Origin: JAAZMI01 sp964603615
GTDB lineage: Bacteria > Bacillota > Dethiobacteria > DTU022 > UBA8154
Direction of reading: 5' to 3'
Length of the DNA: 64,000 nt
Assembly (NCBI GenBank): GCA_964603615.1
Contig: CAZRVU010000002.1
Location: 46,615 to 110,614, forward strand
The notes below the pieces were generated by a model. It saw only the letters and a program-made list of their open reading frames with translations. It had not been told where the DNA came from and searched no databases. A program made the position numbers and the translations under genes. This document shows, piece after piece, positions 45,175 to 52,844 of the stretch. Within the stretch, counting starts at the first letter, position 1. Each line of letters begins with the position of its first letter.

Positions 45175-47247
45175 ATGGATAAAATTCGCAATGTGGCGCT
45201 GATTTCCCATGGAGGTGCGGGTAAAACCTCCCTGGTAGAGGCGATGCTTTATACGTCAGGGACCGTGAACCGCCTGGGGCGGGTGGAATCAGGGAATACG
45301 ACCACGGATTTTGATCCCGACGAGGTTAAAAGGCAGATTACGATCAGCATGGCTTTGGCTCCCCTGGACTGGAAAGGGGTAAAAATTAATCTGCTGGACA
45401 CCCCCGGGTTTTTTGATTTTTTAGGGGAAGTGCAGGGAGCACTGCGTGTAGCCGATGCTGCAGTCGTCGTGGTTTGCGCAGTTTCCGGGGTAGAAGTAGG
45501 GACAGAAAAAGTGTGGGGCTATGCCGATGACTACAACCTGCCCCGCCTGGTTTTTGTGAATAAAATAGACCGTGAAAATGCAAATTTTGATGCGGCGCTG
45601 GAACAATTACGCAGCCATTTCGGGCTAAAAGTTTTTCCCCTGCAGTTTCCGCTGGGTCAGGAAAGTTCTTTCCAGGGCGTGATCGATCTGGTTAAGATGA
45701 AAGCCCTTGTCTATAAGGATAAAACAGGGTTGGAGCTGCAAGAGGAAGAGATCCCACCGGAGCTGCAGCCTAAAGCGGAAGAATTGCGCGAAAAACTAAT
45801 CGAAGCCGCTGCAGAAGCTGATGATGATCTCATGGAAAAATACTTGGAAGAGGAACCCCTAAGCGAGGAAGAAATTGGGGCGGCTTTGCGTAAAGGGACG
45901 CTGGAAGGCAAGATTGTTCCCGTCCTTTGTGGTGCGGGGACGATCAATTATGGCGTACAGCCTCTTTTGGATCTGTTGGTTAACGCTCTTCCTTCACCGC
46001 AGGACCGGCCACCGGTTAAAGGTACTCTTCCGGGCAAGGAAGAAGAGGTTGTGCGGGAAGCGGACCTAAATGCACCGTCCTCCGCCCTTGTTTTTAAAAC
46101 CCTGGCCGACCCTTATGTTGGCCGTATCAACTATTTCCGTGTTTACTCCGGTGCAATTAAAGCTGACTCGCAGGTTTATAACGCCAGAAAAGATAAGACG
46201 GAGCGCTTCGGTAATCTTTTTTTCATGCGCGGTAAAAACCAGATCCAAGCCGGCGAAGTGCAAGCCGGCGATATCGGGGCGGTAGCCAAGCTGAATGTGA
46301 CGGCTACGGGAGATACCTTGAGTGACCGCAGCAAGCCGATCGTTTTCCCGGCCATCGATTTTCCAATCCCGGTGATTTCTTTTGCCGTAGAACCAAAGTC
46401 TAAGGGCGATGAAGAAAAAGTTAGTGCTAGCCTGGCCCGTTTTTTGGAGGAAGATCCTACTTTTCATGTAGAAAGAAATACAGAAACAAAAGAGATCATT
46501 ATCTCCGGCATGGGGGATTTGCATCTGGATGTCATCGTGGAACGCCTCGCCCATAAATTCGGTGTGGAGGTCAACCTTAAAACGCCCAAGGTCCCGTATA
46601 GGGAAACCATACGCGGCACGGCTAAAAAAGAAGGTAAATATAAAAGGCAAAGCGGCGGCCGCGGACAATACGGACATGTTTACCTGGAGATAGAACCGTT
46701 GCCCCGGGGGGAAGGCTTTGTCTTTGAAGATCGCATCGTAGGAGGGGTCGTCCCCCGGCAGTATATTCCGGCAGTAGAAAAAGGTGTGGTCGAAGCCATG
46801 GAAGAAGGTAATCTGGCCGGATACCCCATCGTGGATTTAAAAATTGCCCTTTACGACGGTTCCTATCACACCGTCGATTCCTCCGAGATGGCTTTTAAAA
46901 TTGCTGCTTCCATGGCACTGCGCGGGGCGATTGAGCAATCCGATCCCATTCTTTTAGAACCGGTTATGGATGTTGAGATCACCGTTCCGGATCATTATAT
47001 GGGTGATATAATGGGCGACCTCAACAGCAGGAGGGGGCGCATCCAGGGCATGGTGCCCGGCGAAGGGCTACAGACGATCAAAGCCCAATCTCCTTTGTCC
47101 GAAATGTTTAGCTATGCTATCGATCTACGTTCCATGACTCAGGGCCGGGGGTCCTTTAGCATGAAGTTTTCACATTATGAAGAAGTGCCCTCGCAAGAGG
47201 CTGAGAAAATTATCGCGGCAGCCAAAGCTGAAAAAGAAGGAAGCTGA
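45175..47247 (+). CDS. EF-G-like translation factor (FusA2 type)
   Basis: GTPase of about 690 residues with the five-domain EF-G layout. The start at 45175 (MDKIRNVALISHGGAGKTS) is chosen because AAGGA lies 6 bases upstream. G1 is SHGGAGKTS, not the AHIDAGKTT of canonical EF-G. DTPGF and NKIDREN are normal. The domain IV region reads YKRQSGGRGQYGHVYLEI. This places it in the EF-G-like paralogue group rather than the main fusA of the str operon. It stands alone; whether it acts in translocation, recycling or stress is unknown. Confidence 0.85.
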   Translation: MDKIRNVALISHGGAGKTSLVEAMLYTSGTVNRLGRVESGNTTTDFDPDEVKRQITISMALAPLDWKGVKINLLDTPGFFDFLGEVQGALRVADAAVVVVCAVSGVEVGTEKVWGYADDYNLPRLVFVNKIDRENANFDAALEQLRSHFGLKVFPLQFPLGQESSFQGVIDLVKMKALVYKDKTGLELQEEEIPPELQPKAEELREKLIEAAAEADDDLMEKYLEEEPLSEEEIGAALRKGTLEGKIVPVLCGAGTINYGVQPLLDLLVNALPSPQDRPPVKGTLPGKEEEVVREADLNAPSSALVFKTLADPYVGRINYFRVYSGAIKADSQVYNARKDKTERFGNLFFMRGKNQIQAGEVQAGDIGAVAKLNVTATGDTLSDRSKPIVFPAIDFPIPVISFAVEPKSKGDEEKVSASLARFLEEDPTFHVERNTETKEIIISGMGDLHLDVIVERLAHKFGVEVNLKTPKVPYRETIRGTAKKEGKYKRQSGGRGQYGHVYLEIEPLPRGEGFVFEDRIVGGVVPRQYIPAVEKGVVEAMEEGNLAGYPIVDLKIALYDGSYHTVDSSEMAFKIAASMALRGAIEQSDPILLEPVMDVEITVPDHYMGDIMGDLNSRRGRIQGMVPGEGLQTIKAQSPLSEMFSYAIDLRSMTQGRGSFSMKFSHYEEVPSQEAEKIIAAAKAEKEGS

Positions 47248-47462
47248 TCCGGCCGGGGTAGGTTTTAGCTTTACACGCCCCGGATAAAAAAAGGGCATTT
47301 TCTGCTTTTTAACTAAAAATAGTGTTTTACCCTGCCCGGCCCGTATCCGCCGTAGCTTTTAAGGCGTAATCCGGGCCGGCGCTGTGCTACGAGGACATTT
47401 CCAGGCATAATCTTCTTAATTAGGGGCGGCAATTTACAGCGTCCTGTAAGGGGTGAATAGAT

Positions 47463-48569
47463 TTGACCGGGAAATTAAAGATTGCAGTTCTCTTCGGAGG
47501 GCGTTCCGGGGAACACGCCATTTCGTTGGTTTCGGCTGCTTCGCTGATGAAGGCGATGGACCGGGAGCGCTATGAAATTATACCTGTGGGCATTACGGAG
47601 GAGGGGCAATGGCTGTGCGGGGGAGATCCCCTGCGGGCACTGCGGGAAAAACAAATTCCGCAAGATAGTTTTTTTGCTTCTATCGTGACCGATCCTCTCG
47701 CGCCGGGAATACTACTTAGAGATAAAGAGGGCCACAGCCGCGGCTTCCAACCTTTGGATCTTGTTTTTCCTGTTTTGCATGGCACCTATGGTGAAGATGG
47801 AACGGTGCAAGGGCTGCTGGAGTTGGTGGGGCTGCCCTATGTTGGTGCCGGTGTGCTGGCTTCTGCCGTGGGGATGGATAAGGCCATCATGAAAATACTC
47901 TTTCAAAACAGAGGCCTGCCCGTAGCTGATTTTATTTATTTTAACGCTTCTACCTGGCAGGGCGCAGCGGAGGAGATTGCCGCTGAAATTGAAAGTAAAC
48001 TAGGCTACCCTTGCTTTGTCAAGCCGGCCAATTTAGGTTCCAGCGTGGGCATCAGCAAAGCGGTTAACCGGGAAGCGCTGCTGCGGGGGGTTAAAGATGC
48101 CCTGCGCTACGATCACAAGATTATTGTCGAAGCCTATATCCGCGGGCGGGAAATCGAATGCAGCGTACTGGGGAACGAAGAGCCCACCGTTTCTGTCCCC
48201 GGCGAAATCATCCCCGGTGCCGATTTTTATGACTACCGGGCAAAATATCTTGACAATTGTGCGCGCCTTTTAATTCCGGCCCCCCTGGCGCCTGCTGTTA
48301 CCGGGAGGTTGCAAGACTATGCCCTCCAAGCCTTTCAGGCAGTAGAATGTAGCGGACTGGCCCGCGTGGACTTTTTTTACAAGGAAGATGCAGAGCAGAT
48401 TTATGTCAATGAAATTAACACCCTGCCCGGCTTTACGGAGATTAGCATGTATCCCAAGTTGTGGGCGGCCAGCGGCGTCCCCTACGGAATGCTCGTCGAT
48501 AAGCTAATTGAATTTGCTTTGGAACGGCACTGCCGCCGCCAAAAATTGGTTACCTGCTGGGAAGCGTAG
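47463..48569 (+). CDS. ddl: D-alanine--D-alanine ligase
   Basis: ATP-grasp enzyme that makes D-Ala-D-Ala for peptidoglycan. The 368 residues start at TTG 47463 (KLKIAVLFGGRSGEHAISL). ATP-grasp elements include CFVKPANLGSSVGISKA and the metal-binding VNEINTLPGFTEISMYPKLW. The YGEDGTVQGLLELVGLPYVG segment is typical. The form resembles the longer DdlA type. It is monocistronic as far as seen; the 215 bases upstream contain GC-rich inverted repeats but no clear terminator. Confidence 0.95.
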   Translation: MTGKLKIAVLFGGRSGEHAISLVSAASLMKAMDRERYEIIPVGITEEGQWLCGGDPLRALREKQIPQDSFFASIVTDPLAPGILLRDKEGHSRGFQPLDLVFPVLHGTYGEDGTVQGLLELVGLPYVGAGVLASAVGMDKAIMKILFQNRGLPVADFIYFNASTWQGAAEEIAAEIESKLGYPCFVKPANLGSSVGISKAVNREALLRGVKDALRYDHKIIVEAYIRGREIECSVLGNEEPTVSVPGEIIPGADFYDYRAKYLDNCARLLIPAPLAPAVTGRLQDYALQAFQAVECSGLARVDFFYKEDAEQIYVNEINTLPGFTEISMYPKLWAASGVPYGMLVDKLIEFALERHCRRQKLVTCWEA

Positions 48570-48763
48570 ACGGCAGCAAAAGAATGAACCTGCACCAAAA
48601 ATTTTTACCAAAAAGATTTAGGGATTACATAAAAGCGCCTGCCTTGTTAATTGTTATTTTTTGTAGTAAAATAAATGTACTAGTACAGCAACTTTTTAAA
48701 TTTTTTATGCAAATGGATTTTCATTTATTTTGAATTGAACCTGCTAGGAGGGTGGGGACAAAG

Positions 48764-49648
48764 ATGGTAAAAAAAGGTGCAATAAAAGTTAAAAAAAGCA
48801 GCTTAAAGTTGTCCAAAGGTGCTGTGATCATGGATGTAACCAATCCGGAGCAGGCTAAAATAGCCGAAGCGGCAGGTGCGGCGGCAGTAATGGCTCTGGA
48901 AAGGGTGCCGGCAGATATCAGGACTGCAGGCGGTGTGGCACGTATGGCGGATCCCGAAATAATTCTCCGGATCAAAGAAGCAGTAAGCCTTCCTGTCATG
49001 GCAAAGTGCCGGATTGGGCATTTCGTTGAAGCCCAGATCCTGCAAGCCCTCGGTGTGGATTTTATTGACGAAAGCGAGGTCCTCTCGCCGGCCGATGAAC
49101 ACTACCATATCGACAAGCAAGCCTTTGAAGCCCCTTTTGTTTGCGGTTGCCGGGATTTGGGGGAGGCTCTGCGACGCATTGGCGAAGGAGCGGCGATGAT
49201 TCGTACCAAAGGCGAACCAGGAACGGGCAACGTCGTGGAAGCAGTGCGGCACATGCGAAAAGTAATGGAGCAAATCCGTCGCGTTCAGAATGCACTGGAC
49301 GAAGAACTAATGACTCTTGCCAAGGAATGGGGCGCTCCTTTTAGTTTGCTGCGGGAAGTAAAGAAACTAAAACGGCTGCCCGTGAGCAACCTGGCTGCCG
49401 GGGGTATCGCCACCCCTGCTGATGCAGCTTTGATGGTACAACTGGGGGCGGACGGCGTTTTTGTGGGTTCCGGAATTTTTAAATCCAAGGAACCCGAAAA
49501 AAGAGCGCGAGCGATCGTGGAAGCAGGAGAACACTATAACGATCCCGCTTATTTGGCAAAAATATCACGCGGCCTGGGCGAAGCCATGACCGGGATGGAT
49601 ATCACCCTTTTGGCGCCGTCGGAACGCATGCAAACCAGGGGTGTTTAA
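48764..49648 (+). CDS. pdxS: Pyridoxal 5'-phosphate synthase subunit PdxS
   Basis: TIM-barrel enzyme that builds PLP from ribose-5-phosphate, glyceraldehyde-3-phosphate and ammonia. About 294 residues from ATG 48764. The catalytic lysines lie in VMAKCRIGHF and IRTKGEPGTGNVVEA. The rest (GADGVFVGSGIFKS, GLGEAMTG) is highly conserved. The glutaminase partner pdxT normally follows but is absent; a terminator is found instead. Confidence 0.97.
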   Translation: MVKKGAIKVKKSSLKLSKGAVIMDVTNPEQAKIAEAAGAAAVMALERVPADIRTAGGVARMADPEIILRIKEAVSLPVMAKCRIGHFVEAQILQALGVDFIDESEVLSPADEHYHIDKQAFEAPFVCGCRDLGEALRRIGEGAAMIRTKGEPGTGNVVEAVRHMRKVMEQIRRVQNALDEELMTLAKEWGAPFSLLREVKKLKRLPVSNLAAGGIATPADAALMVQLGADGVFVGSGIFKSKEPEKRARAIVEAGEHYNDPAYLAKISRGLGEAMTGMDITLLAPSERMQTRGV

Positions 49649-49684
49649 GTCTTAGAGCTAATTTCAAGTACAGTAACATTTGAA

Positions 49685-49715
49685 GGAAGGGTCTTTACCC
49701 TTTCTTTTATTTTTA
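49685..49715 (+). terminator. Rho-independent terminator after pdxS
   Basis: GAAGGGT / ACCCTTTC stem (about 49686-49692 and 49697-49704) with a short loop, followed by TTTTATTTTT. It ends the pdxS transcript about 40 bases after the stop codon. Confidence 0.75.
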
Positions 49716-49962
49716 AAAAGGAAAAGCGAAAAACTGTAGAGAATATAAAAGTATTCGCAGCTAGCTATCTTGTTTGTAATTACCCGGTTATTGCACTTAG
49801 ACTTTTACATACCTGCCCTGCCCGGGGGCCGGGACACCGTTGTGTTTTGCCCCTGAGCAATTATTTTTGTTTAGGTATTTAGGGTTAAGCAACGCGTTGC
49901 TTTCTGCAAGCCGGGGCCGGCAGGAGTATTAAACCATATTTTTAGCGCGGGAGGGTATTTTA
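49716..49962. other. Intergenic region with 16-bp perfect palindrome
   Basis: This stretch between the pdxS terminator and the glycosylase gene has GC-rich blocks near 49820 and 49910. AAGCAACGCGTTGCTT at 49887-49902 is a perfect 16-bp palindrome about 60 bases upstream of the start codon, well placed for a repressor dimer. No regulator family is known to me for it. Confidence 0.55.
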
Positions 49963-50607
49963 TTGGATGATCTGGATTTAAAACAGGCTGCCGCTCAGAT
50001 TGGCACTTTGCTAGAATGGCAGGAATTTTGCCGGCATTGCCGCCGCTGTTCCCTGTGCAAGAGAGCGCGGGGAGTTGTCTTTGGTGAAGGCAGTGCGCAG
50101 CCTAAACTGGTCTTTGTCGGGGAAGGGCCCGGTGCAGAAGAAGACCGGCTGGGTCGCCCTTTTGTCGGTGCTGCCGGGCGGCTTTTCGATCGTATTATCC
50201 AGGCAGGCGGCTGGTCAAGAGCGGAGATCTATATCGCGAATGTCGTAAAATGCCGCCCCCCCGGGAACCGTGCGCCGGGACAAGAAGAGATCCGTAGCTG
50301 TTTCCCTCTTTTGCAAAAACAACTCGAGCTGCTCAACCCCCGTATCATCGTTGCGCTGGGTGCCGTTGCTGCCAAAACGCTGCTCGGCGACCCATCCCTG
50401 GCGATTACCAGGGAACGGGGGCGCTGGCATGAGATCGATGGCCGCATGTTGCTTCCCACCTTTCACCCGGCGGCTCTTTTGCGTGATCCCCGGAAAAAAA
50501 GACCTGTTTGGGAGGATATTCAGCAGGTAATGGAACTTTATCAAAGAATTTGTGAGGAAGAAGGGACCGGCCTGGATGAAAAAGAAAATTCTGCTGGTGG
50601 AAGATGA
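49963..50607 (+). CDS. Uracil-DNA glycosylase, family 4 (Fe-S)
   Basis: Removes uracil from DNA; the family is common in thermophiles and many anaerobes. The 214 residues start at TTG. Motif 1 is GEGPGAEEDRLGRPFVG and motif 3 is TFHPAALLRD. Cysteines CSLC near the N-terminus, plus one in KCRPPGNR and one in RSCFPLL, fit the 4Fe-4S ligands. The 3' end overlaps the next gene by about 30 bases, so it is co-transcribed with the two-component system. Confidence 0.92.
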   Translation: MDDLDLKQAAAQIGTLLEWQEFCRHCRRCSLCKRARGVVFGEGSAQPKLVFVGEGPGAEEDRLGRPFVGAAGRLFDRIIQAGGWSRAEIYIANVVKCRPPGNRAPGQEEIRSCFPLLQKQLELLNPRIIVALGAVAAKTLLGDPSLAITRERGRWHEIDGRMLLPTFHPAALLRDPRKKRPVWEDIQQVMELYQRICEEEGTGLDEKENSAGGR

Positions 50608-51280
50608 AAAAACACTGGCTAAGGCACTGACCTTTAATCTGGAAAAAGAAGGGTTCCACGTTACGGTGGCTTACGATGGGGCTGAAGCCCTCCGTGCTTT
50701 TTCACAGGATAAGCCCGACTTGATCATCCTTGATTTGATGCTGCCGGTGATCGATGGCTATGAGGTATGCCGCCGTGTCCGGCGGCTCTCGGAGGTGCCG
50801 ATTATCATGTTGACAGCCCGTGACGAGGATATCGATAAAATACTTGGTTTGGAACTGGGAGCCGACGATTACCTGACTAAACCCTTTAATACCCGGGAGT
50901 TGCTGGCGCGCATCAGGGCTATTCTGCGCCGCACCAAGCAGCAAGCGGCGCGCGGTAAAAAAATACTAACAAGAGGTGAGCTCCGCATCGACATGATTAG
51001 GCATAAGGTCACGATTAAGGGGCGTGCAGTGGCTTTAACTTCCAGGGAATATGCCTTGCTTTGCCTTCTTGCAGCCAACCCTGGACAGGTTTACTCCCGC
51101 GAGCAACTGCTGGACGAACTTTGGGGACGGGCGTATGAAGGTGATACCCGCACGGTAGATGTCCATATCCGGCATTTACGGGAAAAAATCGAAGAAAGGC
51201 CGGCCGAACCGGCTTTAATTCTCACCGTCTGGGGTGCCGGCTATAAATTTAAAGAAACTGACGGAGCTGTCAATGTTTAA
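50576..51280 (+). CDS. OmpR-family response regulator
   Basis: Response regulator of about 234 residues starting MKKKILLVEDEKTLAKAL at 50576, inside the end of the glycosylase gene. Receiver domain with phospho-acceptor Asp53 (LDLMLPVIDGYEV) and Lys in YLTKPFN. The winged helix ends RTVDVHIRHLREKIEERP and TVWGAGYKFK. It is like PhoP/MtrA rather than WalR, which is encoded at the other end of the window. It overlaps the kinase gene by eight bases. Confidence 0.95.
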   Translation: MKKKILLVEDEKTLAKALTFNLEKEGFHVTVAYDGAEALRAFSQDKPDLIILDLMLPVIDGYEVCRRVRRLSEVPIIMLTARDEDIDKILGLELGADDYLTKPFNTRELLARIRAILRRTKQQAARGKKILTRGELRIDMIRHKVTIKGRAVALTSREYALLCLLAANPGQVYSREQLLDELWGRAYEGDTRTVDVHIRHLREKIEERPAEPALILTVWGAGYKFKETDGAVNV

Positions 51281-52700
51281 AAGTATTCGCCTGCGCGTGA
51301 CCATTACATTTTTATTATTAATTGCTTTGGTGATGTTCGTCACAGGACTGGTGTTGCTCAATATGCTGGAAAAATATTACTTATCTGCCGCGGAAGAAAA
51401 TTTAAAGAGAACCGGTAGTCTCACGGCGGAGTTCATTTTGACCTATTTGCGGGAAGATGCGGATGCTGTGCTTTTAAGTAGCGTCGCTGAAAATTTTGGC
51501 CGGCAGATCAACGCCAGGGTGATGGTGATCAGCCCCCAGCAGATGGTATTGGGTGATTCGATGCGTGTGGGAGGGCTTCTGGGCACTAAAATGGAGCGGG
51601 CTGAAGTCCAGACGGCTCTGGAGGGTGAGGTCGGACATAGCATACAATACAGCGATCTTTCAGAACAGTGGGTTTTGCAGGTAGCCCTCCCCGTGGAAGA
51701 AGAGGGCGTATCGCGAGGAGTAGTATTTTTAGCGTCATCTCTTAACCCCGTTTATGAAACTTTGGCTGCCATTCGCCGGCTTTTGCTTTGGTCGACGCTT
51801 GGTACCATGCTTTTTGCAGGGGTCCTGATCGTTTTCTTTACCCGCCATCTTACGGAGCCGATCCAAAAACTGACCGTTGCCGCCCAGCAGCTAGCCGAGG
51901 GCCAGTTGGACCAGCACATTCCTGTCCACACGCAAGATGAAATCGGGCGTTTGGCCCAACAGTTCAATGTCATGGCGGCCAAGGTGAAAGAAATGAACCG
52001 GCGCCTGACCCGTTTTGTGGCCGACGTGTCGCATGAATTGCGCACGCCGTTGAGCTCCATTCATATTTGCCTGCAGACCTTGCAAAGTTACCAGATGGAA
52101 CCTGCGGAACAAAAGGAGTTTTTGGAGGATATCGGCCATGAAACACAGCGCATGATCTACCTGGTGGAGGACCTCCTGGAGATAACGCGGCGGCAGGAAG
52201 TGGTAGATAAAAAGGAGATTTTTCCCCTGGAGGAGTTGCTAGCAGAAGTAATCGACGCTACCCGCCCGCGTGCGGAAAGAAGGGGGCTCCAGTTTTTCGC
52301 AGAAATAGCTTCAGATTTGCCGGAGCTTCACCTTTCCGTGGCCGATCTGAAGCGGGTCTTCTTTAATCTGTTGGATAATGCTTTGAAATATACACCCTCC
52401 GGCGGGTGGGTTAAGCTATCTGCCGGACAGGGAAAAAATGGCCTGCTCATTACTGTGCAGGATACGGGGCATGGTCTGCCTGAGGAAGCCCTACCCCATA
52501 TTTTTGAGCGTTTTTACCGGGTGGACAAGGCGCGTTCCCGCCATTTGGGCGGCACAGGCCTGGGGTTGGCGATCTGCCGGGAGATAATCGAGCACTTCGG
52601 CGGGGAGATCGGCGTCCTGGAAAGCCGGGAGGAAGAAGGGAGCACTTTTTATTTTACCATCCCCGCGGCTTTATTTTATTCTTCACCGCCTGCCGATTAA
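51273..52700 (+). CDS. Sensor histidine kinase
   Basis: Membrane kinase of about 475 residues starting MFKSIRLRVTITFLLLIAL. Two membrane segments (about 8-30 and 168-190) enclose an external sensor domain of about 135 residues. HAMP follows (PIQKLTVAAQQLAEGQLDQ), then HisKA with His254 in DVSHELRTPLSS, and the ATPase domain (NLLDNALKYTP, DTGHGLPEEA, GGTGLGLAI). All catalytic boxes are intact. The gene overlaps the regulator gene and precedes a lipoprotein that may modulate its external domain. Confidence 0.95.
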   Translation: MFKSIRLRVTITFLLLIALVMFVTGLVLLNMLEKYYLSAAEENLKRTGSLTAEFILTYLREDADAVLLSSVAENFGRQINARVMVISPQQMVLGDSMRVGGLLGTKMERAEVQTALEGEVGHSIQYSDLSEQWVLQVALPVEEEGVSRGVVFLASSLNPVYETLAAIRRLLLWSTLGTMLFAGVLIVFFTRHLTEPIQKLTVAAQQLAEGQLDQHIPVHTQDEIGRLAQQFNVMAAKVKEMNRRLTRFVADVSHELRTPLSSIHICLQTLQSYQMEPAEQKEFLEDIGHETQRMIYLVEDLLEITRRQEVVDKKEIFPLEELLAEVIDATRPRAERRGLQFFAEIASDLPELHLSVADLKRVFFNLLDNALKYTPSGGWVKLSAGQGKNGLLITVQDTGHGLPEEALPHIFERFYRVDKARSRHLGGTGLGLAICREIIEHFGGEIGVLESREEEGSTFYFTIPAALFYSSPPAD

Positions 52701-52844
52701 CGAGCGGCGGCCTTTTAAAGATGTGTAAGGATCGAAGCAGGAGAAACGAAAAATATCATTCTGAAAAACATATTAAGGATAGGGATCTGTCTTAGAATAG
52801 AACCTCTTTTTGGCAAAAGGGGAGCGGGGGTTTTTGCAGTGACG

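Noticed and set aside
47250..47295. Terminator after the EF-G-like gene
   Set aside because: A CCGGGG/CCCCGG pairing exists, but it is followed by A residues rather than T on the plus strand, and the loop is long.
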